Notes: generated by a model from the sequence alone, not told the origin. Positions 19,907-30,936 are shown, numbered from the stretch's first letter. The stretch is 64,000 nucleotides of DNA from Aurantiochytrium sp. KH105 (GCA_003116975.1 BGKB01000115.1:6430-70429); one strand, 5' to 3'. Numbers and translations are program-made.

Positions 19907-21613
19907 ATGCGCAAGGGTCTCCTGAGCCTGGGCAAGACCAGGAGCAAGAGCAAGCTCGCCGAGGCGAACGGGGACGATGTCGTGGAACTGAACGTGGGCG
20001 GGCACGTCTTCATGACGACCCGGGGCACCCTTCTCAGCGCCGAGGGCTCACGACTGGAGCAACTCTTTGCAGACCATGAGTCCGAGAGCAGGGTGGGCCG
20101 TGACGCCGAGGGGCGATTCTTCTTTGACCGCGATGGCTCGCAGTTTGCCGTCATTCTCAACTATTTACGCGATGGCGATGCAGACTTTCCCGAGGCAGGC
20201 TCTCCCGAATGGACCACGCTGCGCCGCGAGGTTGACTACTTTGGCATTTTCAAACTTGCCGACCGCATGGACGAAATTGACGCTGAGCTGGCCGCCGACG
20301 CCGAAGAGGCCGAGGCCTTGTCCGAGAACGTTGACGTGCCCCCGCCCAGCGACGATATGTCGCCCGAGGAGCGCGCCGAGCGCGAGGAGCTCGAGCACAT
20401 TGCCAAAATGCGCGCCGAGCTCGACGCGCGCGCCCGCGAAATCGAACGCCGTCTCGCTGACACCAGCAGCGGCGACCTTGACGAGCGCGCCAAGGACCTT
20501 CTTACCATGGAGCTCCACAAGGTGCAGCTTGAAGCCGAGCACAACAGTATCCGCGAGCGCGAGCACGGCCGCGAGCTGCGCTACAACCTTTTGATCGTCG
20601 GCACCAGCGGCAGCGGCAAGAGCTCGAGTCTCAACACCTTGCTCGACTCCCAGGCCTGTCTCGTGAGTGGTGCGCAGGCACAGGGCACCCGCGGGACCGT
20701 CTTGCGCGATGCCAAGCTTGATCAGGATCACTTTGTCTCGTATATCGACACGCAGGGCCTCGGCGCTGATACGAGCGTCTCAGACACCGAGCTTCTTTCA
20801 CAAATCATGGTCGCCACGGAAAGTGTGTTGCAAATGGGTATCATCAACAACATTCTCATCAGTTTCGACGTCAACTCGCGCACCACGCCGGCCATGATGG
20901 CAAACCAGCTCACTCTCATGGAACTATTTTCCGAGCTGCGCCGCTCGTGCTTTCTTGTCTTCACCAAGTGGAACACGAACGCTGTCCAGGTCGAGTGGAA
21001 CAAACCCTTGCGAGACTGGGTTCGCCGCTGGAAGCGTGCCGAGACCGAAGAGGAAATCGACGAGGAGCCACCCAGCTACGAGGAAATGTACCGGAGCTTT
21101 TGCCAGTACGTGATTGGTGCGCTCGCCAACGAGATGGACGGCGGTGCCTTCTCCAAGATGGGCACCTTTTTGGCCTTTTTCGAAGCTCGTATCCTCTTCA
21201 TGTACAACCTCGACGGTATTCAGCAGGAGGATCGCGAAGAGGGCGCGCTCGACCCGCACATTAGCGTGCTTTACAGGTTCTACCGCGAAAAGGCACTCGA
21301 TACGCTCGATCGCGGCTCCACGCGCATTGTCACCGAGGATTTAACCTTTTTGCGCGAGGACGAGGCTACGATGCGTTCCGTTGCGGCGCAGCTGATTCGA
21401 AACCGCGACGAAAAGATTTATCAGCTCGAGCTCGTTGGTCGCGAGGCTCGTAAGCGTCGTGAGATGAAGCGCATCTTCAACAACATGGCCGACGACCATA
21501 CAAACCGCATCCGTGACCATGATTTCCGGGCTCGTTCCGCGTACACGAACAAAATTGCCCTGCTCGCCGGTTTTGTGCGCACTGTCGCCACTGCTGGCTG
21601 CACTGTCATGTAA
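19907..21613 (+). CDS. T1/BTB-domain GTPase with CaaX tail
   Basis: 568 residues from ATG 19907. Residues about 25-120 form a KCTD/potassium-channel-type T1 (BTB) domain: VVELNVGGHVFMTTRGTLL, then RFFFDRDGSQFAVILNYLRDG and LRREVDYFGI. Such domains make tetramers or pentamers and often bind cullin 3. An acidic, probably coiled-coil linker (about 125-220) follows. A GTPase domain starts near 228, with P-loop GTSGSGKSS (about 231-239), switch-type DTQGLG (about 281) and TKWN (about 353) at the guanine-specificity position. The fold resembles AIG1/GIMAP or septin-like GTPases, but the exact family is uncertain. The last four residues are CTVM, a good CaaX prenylation box, predicting farnesylation and membrane attachment. 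No membrane-spanning segment is seen. I read it as a membrane-bound oligomeric GTPase. The partner is unknown. Confidence 0.85.
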   Translation: MRKGLLSLGKTRSKSKLAEANGDDVVELNVGGHVFMTTRGTLLSAEGSRLEQLFADHESESRVGRDAEGRFFFDRDGSQFAVILNYLRDGDADFPEAGSPEWTTLRREVDYFGIFKLADRMDEIDAELAADAEEAEALSENVDVPPPSDDMSPEERAEREELEHIAKMRAELDARAREIERRLADTSSGDLDERAKDLLTMELHKVQLEAEHNSIREREHGRELRYNLLIVGTSGSGKSSSLNTLLDSQACLVSGAQAQGTRGTVLRDAKLDQDHFVSYIDTQGLGADTSVSDTELLSQIMVATESVLQMGIINNILISFDVNSRTTPAMMANQLTLMELFSELRRSCFLVFTKWNTNAVQVEWNKPLRDWVRRWKRAETEEEIDEEPPSYEEMYRSFCQYVIGALANEMDGGAFSKMGTFLAFFEARILFMYNLDGIQQEDREEGALDPHISVLYRFYREKALDTLDRGSTRIVTEDLTFLREDEATMRSVAAQLIRNRDEKIYQLELVGREARKRREMKRIFNNMADDHTNRIRDHDFRARSAYTNKIALLAGFVRTVATAGCTVM

Positions 21614-21978
21614 GAGTCGCGCTCGCAGCCCTTTTGACTGGTGCCGGTGCCGATGGTGTGGATTGCCGTTTCCCCCCCTCCTCCTCTTTTGATCGTTCCG
21701 TCTCTCCAGTGCCTTTGACCGTACTTTTACTACCCACTCCGTCTGATTGTCAACAACAACAAAAAAGAACGTTTTTTTTCACTTTGTCCACCACCAGAAT
21801 AGGATCATCTATCAGGACTAGGTACTCGATGAGTAGCGCTCGTCAGTGGCGGGCAAGGCCACTACACTGCCAGGAAATGTGTCCGAATTTTGAGTTGAGA
21901 ATTGCGCTCCCTCATCACAATCTCACGCGCCCCGCACACATAAGACAATGCTAAACAGGAAAGAAAGAGAAAGCGTGC

Positions 21979-22009
<31 letters not shown>

Positions 22010-22202
22010 CGAGAAGAAATGCAAAAGCATCGCACCACCATAGGTGGCACGAGACATATATAAAAAAGCTTTACGAGTGACAGAGGGCTAAGCCTAAGTT
22101 TGTTTGTGATGGATGGAAGAGGGGAGAGGAAAAATGGTAGGGCGGAAGAGCAGCAAGGCAAAAAAAAGGAGACAACGTTTCGTCATCACCGTCGTCGTCG
22201 TC
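21614..22202. other. convergent 3' spacer with GT/GA repeat
   Basis: 3' flank of two convergent genes. A (GT)n tract at about 21977-21993 runs into a (GA)n tract to about 22009. No gene is seen. Confidence 0.5.
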
Positions 22203-24533
22203 TTAGACCACGTCCGGGGTGGGTGGTGCGACGAGACCATTCTCCTGGAGCCATTCTGGGTTGTAGATCTTGGACAGGTATTTTGCACCAAGGTCGCAGA
22301 GCACGGTAACAATGACCTCGGGATTTACGCTCTCCTCGGCAAAGTGAACGGCAGCGGCCACGTTGAGGCCCGAGGAACCGCCGCCACATGCTCCCGTAGT
22401 GCGGCTGAGCTTGTGGCACATGTCGACAGCCTCCTGGTCCGTCCGTGTAATGACTTCGTCAACCACAGAGGTGTCAAAGGAGCCGGGGATATTTTGCTTG
22501 CCGACGCCCTCAATGAGGAACTTTTCTGGGGCGGGACATGAGCCCGTCTTGAAAAAGCCAGCAAAGACAGAACCCTTGGGATCGGCGAGAATGGCGCGGA
22601 TCTCCGAGTTCTGCTCCTTGAGGAAGCGGCCCGTGCCGGAGACGGTGCCGCCGGTGCTGCCACCAGCGATAAAGGCCGTGACGCGGCCCTTGGTCTGCTC
22701 GTAAATTTCGGGGCCGAGACCGTAGTAGTATGCCTCGGCGTTCTCCTTGATGTTGTACTGATCAAAGTCGTAGTACTTTTCCGGCTCGTCGCGCGCAAGA
22801 GCGGCGGCCATGCTCATGTAAGAGCGCGGGTCGCTCTCGGCCACGCCCGAGGGGGAGATGCGGAGCTCGGCGCCATAGGCGCGAATGTTCTGGATCTTTT
22901 CCTGCGAGCACTTGGGCGACGTGGTGATGATGCACGGGTAGCCGCGCATGGCGCACATCATGGCACATGATGCGCCCGTATTACCGCTCGAGGCGGCGAC
23001 GACGGTCATACCGGGGCGGAGGCGGCCCTCGCGCTCGGCCTTGTCGAGCACGTAGGCGACCATACGGTCCTTGATGCTAAAGGAGGGGTTAAAGTACTCC
23101 ACCTTGGCGTAGATGCGGGTGTCCGGGTGGCCGAGCTTGCCGGCGACCGAGGTGATGTCAATGAGCGGCGTGGAGCCGACCAAGTCCTTGTACAGGCAGG
23201 CATCGCAGCCTGCGATCTGGCGGGTGGCCTTGGCCACCGAGAACGAGCTCGCGTTCTCAGGAAGGAGGCCCTCGTCGGCGAGACGCAGGCGCGCCTCGGG
23301 AGAGACGGGGGGCGTGCCCGGGTTGCGGCACACGGCGACCTGGTCGGGCGAGCACTTGAGGCCGTTTTCCTCGAGCCAGGCCTCGTTGTAGACCTTGCTG
23401 AGGTTCTTGGGCCCGCAGTCGGGCATGACAGTACAAATGACGGCATCGTCCTCGCAATTTGCGGCGAGCTCGAGAGCGGCAAAGACGTTGAGACCGGCCG
23501 AGCCGCCGGCGCAGATACCCTCGGTGCGGGCGAGCGCGTGGCACATGCTAAAGGCCTGCTCGTCCGAGACGGGAAAGACCTCGTCGATGAGGCCCATGTC
23601 CATGGCGCCGGGTATTGAGCCCTTGCCCACGCCCTCGACGAGGAATTTGCCTGGCGTGCCGAGCTTGCCGGTGCGAAAGTAGTTTGTGAAGACGGAGCCC
23701 ACCGGGTCGGCGAGGACAACCTTGACGTCGGGCTTGCGCTCCTTGAGGTAGCGCCCGACGCCGCTGATGGTGCCGCCGGTGCTGCCGGCGGCGACAAAGT
23801 GGGTGATGCTGCCGCTGGTCTGCTCAATGAGTTCGGGGCCAAGCGTCTTGTAATGTCCAGCCGGGTTGGACTGGGTGTCGTATTGGTTGACGTCAAAGTA
23901 CTTTTCGGCGTTTTCCTTGGCGAGGAGGCGCGCGATTTCCATGTAGTGGTCCGGAGAGCCCTCCTTGGCGCCGGGGGGCGAGACGACGAGCTTGGCGCCG
24001 TAAGCGCGGATGGCATTCATCTTTTCTGCGCTGCACTTGGGCGAGGTTGTGATGATGCACGGGTAGCCGCGCATGGCGCAGACCATGGCGCACGAGGCGC
24101 CGGTGTTGCCACTCGAGGCGGCGACGACGGTCATGCCGGGTTTTAATCGGCCGTCGGCCTCTGCTTCGTTGAAGATGTTCATGACGATGCGGTCCTTGAT
24201 GGAGAGACTTGGGTTAAAGTACTCGACCTTGGCGAAGACGCGCACGTTGGGGTTCCTGAAGGACCGCACGAGCTGGGTGAGTTCCACGAGCGGGGTCTCG
24301 CCCATAAAGTCGCCGTACGTCTCGGTGGGGAGACGCACGTCGGGCGTCTCGGTTTCGGGGCTGCTGAAGATGGCGCTTGCACGCTGGGTGGGCAGGTCCA
24401 TTTCGGGTGCGGCTCCGCGCATGGTCTCGACTTCGGGATCGACCTTGCGGTTGCGGACGGCCTTGGCGGCCTCCATCTTGCTCGCCTGCTTGCGGACCAC
24501 CGTCTGCTGCGACGCGCCATATTGCGAGTTCAT
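22203..24533 (-). CDS. tandem double cysteine-synthase-type enzyme
   Basis: 776 residues from ATG 24533 (MNSQYGASQQ). Two complete fold-type II PLP domains lie in tandem, at about 70-395 and 440-760. Each has the cofactor lysine (K113 in NPSLSIKDR, K488 in NPSFSIKDR), the Asn-containing loop VVAASSGNTGASCAM, the TSPKCS segment and the glycine-rich phosphate-binding loop (AAGSTGGTISGVGRYLKE in the first, AGGSTGGTVSGTGRFLKE in the second). The family makes cysteine from O-acetylserine and sulfide, or cystathionine from serine and homocysteine. No haem-binding N terminus and no C-terminal CBS pair are seen, so cysteine synthase is the better guess. Usual members have one domain of about 310-340 residues, so this is an internal duplication. 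Neither copy has lost a key residue. No clear targeting signal is seen; a cytosolic enzyme is most likely. Confidence 0.9.
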   Translation of the reverse strand: MNSQYGASQQTVVRKQASKMEAAKAVRNRKVDPEVETMRGAAPEMDLPTQRASAIFSSPETETPDVRLPTETYGDFMGETPLVELTQLVRSFRNPNVRVFAKVEYFNPSLSIKDRIVMNIFNEAEADGRLKPGMTVVAASSGNTGASCAMVCAMRGYPCIITTSPKCSAEKMNAIRAYGAKLVVSPPGAKEGSPDHYMEIARLLAKENAEKYFDVNQYDTQSNPAGHYKTLGPELIEQTSGSITHFVAAGSTGGTISGVGRYLKERKPDVKVVLADPVGSVFTNYFRTGKLGTPGKFLVEGVGKGSIPGAMDMGLIDEVFPVSDEQAFSMCHALARTEGICAGGSAGLNVFAALELAANCEDDAVICTVMPDCGPKNLSKVYNEAWLEENGLKCSPDQVAVCRNPGTPPVSPEARLRLADEGLLPENASSFSVAKATRQIAGCDACLYKDLVGSTPLIDITSVAGKLGHPDTRIYAKVEYFNPSFSIKDRMVAYVLDKAEREGRLRPGMTVVAASSGNTGASCAMMCAMRGYPCIITTSPKCSQEKIQNIRAYGAELRISPSGVAESDPRSYMSMAAALARDEPEKYYDFDQYNIKENAEAYYYGLGPEIYEQTKGRVTAFIAGGSTGGTVSGTGRFLKEQNSEIRAILADPKGSVFAGFFKTGSCPAPEKFLIEGVGKQNIPGSFDTSVVDEVITRTDQEAVDMCHKLSRTTGACGGGSSGLNVAAAVHFAEESVNPEVIVTVLCDLGAKYLSKIYNPEWLQENGLVAPPTPDVV

Positions 24534-26872
24534 TTTTTCTTCTTCGACCTCTTTGGCCTCGACCTCCTTTGCTGTGTTTGTTTGTTTGGTTGTTTGTTTG
24601 GTTGGTTGCGTCCGCGTCTACGTCAGTCTTTCGCTGCTCTCTCTCGTGTGGCCAAGGCGAACGAAAGGCCAACCAAAACTCCGTCTTTGGCGTCGCCTCG
24701 CTCGCACTTAAATGTGAGGGCGGCCAGCTAGCTCGGCTAGCCGGCGACGGCACACCTCCAGCTCTTCTCGCTCCCGGCCTCGCTCGCTCTCTCTCGCGCG
24801 CGCGCTCGCTGCTCTGCTCTGTTCTGTTCGCCTCGACTCACTCGTGGCGGTCTCGACTCCTGATTCTGCTTTGCCTCTCGCTCGCTCGCGGCGCGGCACT
24901 GCGCTGCGCCTCCCTCTCCTTTTTCCTCCTCGTTCCCGCCGCCTTTCGCCGCCCTTCCTCTCTCCCCCTTCCTCCCCTCTCCAGGCGGCCGGCCGGCTCC
25001 TGCTGCTCTCCTCCTTCCTCCCTTCGCGTAGAGACAGAGAGACAGAGTGGGAGAGGGGTCATTAGAGAGAGAGAGAAGGAAAGGGGAGAGGAAGGAAGGA
25101 AGGAAGAAAGGAAGGAGCGCCACCGTGATCGAGAGTGTCAGAGCGGGGAAAAGGGGAAAAAGAAAGGAGAGGAGAAAATAGGCGGCGCGGCGCCTGCGAA
25201 CTCGCAGAGCGAGCTCTCGCGCCTCTTTCTCCCCCTCGCGCGCGCCTCGCCGCGGCCGAATTACGCTGTCACGGGCTGCGCCAGCGCGGCCGCGGCGCCC
25301 TCCGGCACGCGACCCTCGCCTCTCCGCAGGGACGCCCCGCCCGCCTCGACAACGCGCTGGGGCGTGGCGTGGCGCGGCGTGGCACGGCGCGGCGCCCAGG
25401 CCTTCGCCGGGAAGCGCGGCGCAGGGGCGCGCCGCCCAACGCCGAGGCGTAGCGCGGCGCAGAACCAGACCAAACGGCTGCGAGCGTGCGCGCGTGCGCA
25501 GAGGGGGGGGGAGGGAGAGACGGGGCCGGGGCCGTTGGCCGTCCAGCGCAGGCAGGCAGGCAGGCAGCGCCGCGTATCGCATCACATTGCATCACCTCGC
25601 ATTGCAGCGCAGCTTAGCTTAGCTTTGCGACGATGACGACCCGCTTGAGAGCGCCTAGTATTGCTTACCGCGCTACCCACCGTCTTTCTCTGGCTATAAC
25701 CATTCATCTACCGGTCTTTTCTCTCACCCCCTCCCTCCCTGCCTCCCTCCTAGCGACTCGAGACTTCGCTGTTACGGACGCGATGGCGCGTCTCGCGCAG
25801 TTACCCCGCGCTGCGGTACGCGCCGCCCTGCGGTACGCGCCGCCAAGCACGCACGCACGCATTCCTTCGCGACGCAGGGCGTCCGTCCACCATCATCGCG
25901 CGCATCATGAGCTGCTCTCTCATCACTGCACACACCCTGGCCAGATTGATAAACACAATGCCGGACAAAGAGAAAGAGAGGAACCCAAGATGGCGACCGA
26001 CCCTTGCACGGGTCGGGCCCGCGCCGCTTATCGTACCTCGATGTACGCAATCCCGACCCCCTCCTTCTCTCCTTGCCTGCCTGCTTGTTTGCTTGATGTC
26101 CACCACGAAGCCTCGCGGAGCAGGAGCGCAAAAAGCAGGGGCGGTAACTTTGTCTGGGCCACGGCCAGGGGCCATGAACCTGCGAAGGGCGCGGCGCGCT
26201 CCGCTCGCAGGCTGGCCGTAGAATCGCGCGCGCTCGTCTCTCCGCCCGCGTCTTCGTCTCGCCTCGCCTCTTGCTCCCCTTGCCTGCCTCCCGCGCGCTG
26301 CAGGCGGGGAAAGGGCACGAGGACCGGTGCCCTCGTTCACTCGTCCATTCCTCACTTGCACGTACCTTGAGCCTCCATGGCGCTGCTCTCGCGTGCCGTA
26401 GCCGCGCTTCTTCTGCTGCAGGCGCTGCGCGTGGATGCGCGCAGACAACGAGCTCAGGCCGCGCTCGCTCCGCTCTGCACTCGCTGCTCTGCTCTGCTCT
26501 GCTCCGCAATGCTCGCACTCGTCGCCGGGGCGACGATTGTTGTTTGCTTTTCAAATTAGGCTGTGCTTTCTTTCTTTTTTCCTTTTTTTTTTTTCTTTCT
26601 CGCCCTCTTTATTACGACTCCGCGGTCAGCCTCGCCTCTCTCAATCGATCGGTTAAAACCAATCTAGGAGTCTCCACGGCGCGATCTATTTTTTACTCGT
26701 CCACTGTGCTCGCCCGTCCTCCCTCGCGCCCCCCCCCTCCTCCTCCCCTTGCGGGCGCGCGATTTTTTCGGCTGCGGCGGCAGCGAAGCGACGGTCGCGG
26801 TCGCGTGTCGTCGGCCTTCCTGGCGCCGCGGCCTGCCAGCCCCGACCAAGTCGTTGGTTTTCAGGAGGACTC

Positions 26873-26889
26873 GAAAAGAAAGAAAAGAA

Positions 26890-26925
<36 letters not shown>

Positions 26926-26928
26926 AAC
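26873..26928. repeat. (AAAG)n microsatellite
   Basis: AAAG units with a few AAAAG interruptions at the left end, then about ten clean units. Confidence 0.95.
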
Positions 26929-27908
26929 CACCGCCCCTCCTCTGTTCTATCCTATCCTCTCAACGCGGCCCGAGCCCGAGGCGAGGGAGGGGACGCGAGG
27001 GGCAGCCCGGGTCGCCGCGCGCGTGGCCGCCTCGCCCACCAGCCGCTGCAGTGTCTTCGCAGCCTCGCGCGGCGGCGGCGGCGCCTTGCATGAACTCGCT
27101 GCGCTGGAGACGCCGAGGCATGCACGCAGGCAGCCAGGGCGAGACCGATGGACCGAGGACGCGAAGCGCGCGGAGCGGCAGCGGCTCGCGGCCAGGCTGG
27201 CCGGCCCTCCCTCCCTCCCATCCTCCCTCCCCCTCGGCGGCGGCCATGCCACCCGCCACGCCGGGCGGGTCGCCGGGTCGCCTGCCGGACACGTACGTTC
27301 AGGCAGACAGCAGGATGGTCTCGTCGCACACCCCCTTGTCTCCCCGCCTGCCCCCTCCTCCTCGGCACAAGCCAGCGCCGCTCTGCTCTACTCTGCTCTG
27401 CTCGGCGCTGGACTGGGCTGGGTAGGGCCGGGCCGGGCCCTGCGTCTTGCGCTCGCGGCCTCGCGGCCTCGCGCTTGGACTCGCAGCAGCAGCCAGGAGC
27501 AGCAGGCAAGCGCGAGGCAAGCGGGCCACCCGCGCCAGTCCACCTGGCAGTGATTGGCAGGTTGGAGACGCCAGGCCCGTTGGACTTTCTTTCTTTTCAT
27601 TTTCTTTCACTTTCCGTTCTTTCACTTTCCTTTCACGCTCAAAAGCTCCTCCTCCCCTCTGCTGGCCCTGGCGACCGTCCATTTCCTTCTCGCTTGGCGG
27701 CTCGGGCCACGCACTCAGCGCAGCGCCCGCCGCCGCTGCTGCTCTTCTTCCTCCCCCCCTCCCTCGCTTCCCTCGCTTCCCTCCTTCCTCGCCCTTCCGC
27801 CGCATCTGGCAGATAACCAACGACACTCGCGCAGAAAATCTATCAACCGGCCAGGCACACAACAAGCTGGCTAGCTCAGTCAGTCGGCCACACAGGCAGA
27901 AGTTACGC

Positions 27909-27909
<1 letters not shown>

Positions 27910-27957
<48 letters not shown>

Positions 27958-27959
27958 CC
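27910..27959. repeat. (CCTG)n microsatellite, about 12 units
   Basis: An unbroken CCTG/GCCT run of about 50 bp. Similar tetranucleotide runs occur in the 5' flanks of several genes in this window. Confidence 0.95.
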
Positions 27960-28180
27960 CAGAGCCGCGGCCACTGCCACTTGCGCTTCGCTTCGCCCCG
28001 ACTGCGTCTCCGCTCCGCTTCGCCTCGTCTCCACCGCGCCTGCGCGACCGTCGAGGCATCTCGACCGCTCGTTCCTGGCAGAGACAGGCCTCGCCGGGCC
28101 AGAGGGACGAGGTGAGGAGGTCCCAGTCCCGCCTCCGCTCCGCTCGTCTCACCTCGCGCTTCCCTCGCGTCAGGCAATCG

Positions 28181-28206
28181 CAGTCAGTCAGTCAGTCAGT
28201 CAGTCA
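28181..28206. repeat. (CAGT)n microsatellite
   Basis: Six and a half CAGT units. Shorter CAGT/ACTG runs also occur near 58450, 60385 and 62950. Confidence 0.9.
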
Positions 28207-28779
28207 CATGACACAGCGAATGAACCAACAAACGAACGGAATGTGCAGGCGACCAACAGCAACTGCAACCCGAATGGATGTATCCTTTAGCATGCATGAA
28301 CGAATGAATACCTTTTCCACAGACCGTCCAACCAAATCGCAGTTCGTTGGCGGTTAGCTCAAAATTTCTCCCTGCCCCGCTCCGTCCGCTCCGCCCTGGC
28401 TACTGTTTCTACTTGCGTGCGCGCCTTCCCGCGCCGCGCCAGCTTCCTCCCCGCTGCCGCGCATCTTCCTCTCGCTATTCTCCAGCCTGACTCTCCCGCC
28501 GCCCGCCTCCGCGGCCTGGCTGCCGCCTCGCACCATCAGTGCCTTCGCAGTTCCGCGCCCTCGGCCTCTGTCGTGCATCCCGCCCGGGCCTGTCGATCGG
28601 CCGAGCAAGGCTCCTTCTGCCGGCCTTCCTGGCGCCTCTGCGCCGAGTTCTTTCGGCCCCTCAGGCCTGCCGCAGCACAAGATTCTCCGGCAGGACAGCC
28701 TGGGGGTCGCTGAGATTCCATTCAGTGGCAGGTGGCAGGGCATGACGACAAGCAGCTGCAGGATGCAGCAGCTGCAGGA

Positions 28780-29340
28780 TGCAGCAGCAGCTGCTGCTGC
28801 AGGCAGAAGAGCAGAAGACGATCATGAGACCGACGTCTCCTCTGGCCTCGCTTGCCCATCGTCTCTTGTGGACGACGAGGGCGAGGCTGATCGATCGAGG
28901 GATGAGGTGCTCGAGAAGCAAAGAGCAAGAGCATGCCGATGAGCATTCCGATGAGGATAGCGACGATGAGCCGCATCCTGTCCCATTCGATCAACAGCAA
29001 CTATCGATTGCAAAATAGAGAAAGCGAGAGCAAAACTCCTTCCCACCCCTATCATCATACTCACCATCCTTCAAGCACAAGAGAGATAAAAAGTTGGAAA
29101 GGAAGAGACTGCTCGAGGCGGCCACCAAAAAGGAGGTGAACTCGAGCTTGAGCTTTTATTTTGGAAAAGGCTAAAGAAGAGGTGCATTCCAAGCCAAAGT
29201 AGACGCAGGACTTTACAAATGAGCGCCTCAAGCAGCAGTGCAGGTATACCTCGATCTTCAAGTTTCACAACTCGAGTAGGAAAGCCTTCTTGAGGGCCTT
29301 CTTGGCAGAATTGGAAAGGAAAGAAACCGTCGCGGTGCTG
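28780..29340 (+). pseudogene. possible decayed coding segments
   Basis: Three plus-strand peptides look like protein rather than random translation: an acidic tail (KEQEHADEHSDEDSDDEP, stop near 29016), a basic helix-like stretch (KHKRDKKLERKRLLEAATKK, about 29080-29140) and a third (QDFTNERLKQQ, then RKAFLRAFLAELERKE, about 29200-29330). They lie in different frames or are interrupted by stops, and no splice sites join them cleanly. I do not recognise a family. They may be remains of a gene or chance reading of AAG/GAG-rich DNA. The opposite strand also has frames here, but they look like the antisense of Lys/Glu codons. Confidence 0.2.
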
Positions 29341-29597
29341 GCCTGCCATGGTGAATCACGAGTCGTTTGCCCCCGCGAACAGCAGCACTGCACAAACAAT
29401 TGGCAACGGCTTCAAATGGCGTCTGGAGTGGATTTTGGATTGGCGCCTCGAATGGATTTTGGCGGTATGTGTGTATGTATAGATAGATACTCGTAAGCCT
29501 GCCGCATGCATGCTTTTCTTGCAGTTGCTTGCTTTCCTGATCAGTGTTCAGGCCACAGTGAACGAATGAATGAATAAATGAATTTATGTACGACTGA

Positions 29598-29740
29598 TTG
29601 CGACAGAGAACGATTGAACGAATAAAGGAACAAACAAACGCAGTCGGGTGTCGCAATTGCGGGAGACCACGCGAGGAGCACGCTGCATCTCTCTGCGTGG
29701 ACTGCCGCGGGCTGTCCCCGCCCCTGCCCGCACATCCGCC
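29598..29740 (+). other. zinc-ribbon-like peptide, uncertain
   Basis: An open frame encodes RIKEQTNAVGCRNCGRPREE and then CVDC, a C-x2-C-x11-C-x2-C pattern typical of small zinc ribbons. The frame has no ATG, and what follows is proline-rich low-complexity sequence. It could be one exon of an unseen gene. Function is unknown. Confidence 0.15.
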
Positions 29741-30936
29741 ACAGCGCCCAGCTACCATCTGGCCCGCAGCCGGTCGAGATCCCGTCCGCCCTCCGCCCGC
29801 TCGCTTTTCCCCGATGCCGCCGCTCCGCCCGCGCTGCCCCCCGCCGCGACCGCTCAGGCCCCGCTCAGGCCCCTGCACAGGTGCGCGTTCGCCTCTGGCA
29901 TCTCCATCTCTGTCTCTCGCCCTTTCTCTCTCGAATGCCTCGCCTCGCCCTGGTCACGTCGCCTTTGATACAGCTTGCTTTTATGCTGCAGCTGCTATAC
30001 ATTATGGCGAGACTGCGACCGTGCGTTCTCACCGTGCGCGCATGATGCCGGGTGCTGCAGCTGCTGCTCTGCTCTGCTCCGCTCGCGGTCAGCCGAGGCA
30101 GGGATCAGCGAAGGGCGGTCGTGACACGCTGCTGCTGCTCGCGCCGCACGCATGACTGTCGTGCGCGCGCCGCGCAGCGAGAGCGTCTTGAGTTATTCAG
30201 TCCCTGGCGGCGCGGCCCGAGTTGTTCGGGACCCTTAAAATTCGAAAAGGATCACGCGCTGCGCATTCAAGCCTCCTCTTTGCGCCTGGAACGAGCAAGC
30301 GACCCGAGCATGCCATCCGTCGTGATGCCGAACAATGACTCCCAGTCCATGCCTTGCCTTGCCCGTCAAGAGCTCTCGTCCGGGCTGGAGCAGCGTAAAA
30401 GCTTGCATTCGCCAAGACCAGGAAGGGACGAGGTGCTCGGAGCTGCGCAGCCGGGCGCCCCTCGTCGTGGCGGCATGGGTCTCGTGCGGCCAGAGCGGGA
30501 CGATTCGGGAGGATACTTTCTTCTCTGCGCGATACCTTCTTCTACCTCCTCGTAGTCAAATCGAGAGTCAGCGTGGCAAGCGCGACGCGAACTAGAAGGT
30601 AGCTAGCTTCCTCAACGGGAGCGGGAAGAGGGAAGCAGAGGAAAGCAGAGGAGACGATCGCGGCAGCGGCGGCAAGTTTGCTTGCTTGCCATCCTTGCTT
30701 GCTTGCCATGGTAAAAGTCGGAGGCCCCTGTTCGTTCCCTTAGTTACAACGAGGCTATCCTCACAACTTTTCATGGCTTGAAAACTTTTTTCTTTCAAGT
30801 CCAAGCAACGGAGGGAACACGGGGAGATGACCGTTACGATGCCGAAAAAATAAAAAGGTGAGTGACAAGCACCCTGTCACGTCATGGCGAGCGAGGCTCG
30901 AGCCCAGCTTGCGAGCACAAACGAAAGCGAGCAACC

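Larger units (their letters stand above)
24534..30936. other. 6.4-kb region without a supportable gene
   Basis: The left part (24534-25620) is CT/GA- and GC-rich and holds the promoter of the double cysteine synthase, including (CAGG) units near 25551-25567 and an AGAG/GAAGG run near 25065-25115. The middle holds long GC-rich open frames on both strands (for example 26271-27425), but they are repetitive and domain-free and overlap antisense frames of similar length. Protein-like peptides appear near 28.78-29.34 kb and 29.6-29.7 kb (separate entries). The right end holds the promoter of the EF-hand gene; AAAAAGGTGAGT at about 30853-30864 looks like a splice donor and may mark a 5' UTR intron. 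Confidence 0.45.

Noticed and set aside
24377-25636. 419-codon open frame antisense to and beyond the cysteine synthase start
   Set aside because: Overlaps the real gene on the other strand and then low-complexity promoter DNA; no motif.
26271-27425. 384-codon open frame, plus strand
   Set aside because: GC-rich, repetitive (polypurine, Arg/Ala/Pro runs, AAAG repeat), no domain, and overlapped by antisense frames of similar length.
30862-30936. GTG start for the EF-hand protein
   Set aside because: No ATG; the first in-frame ATG at 30937 has a good context.
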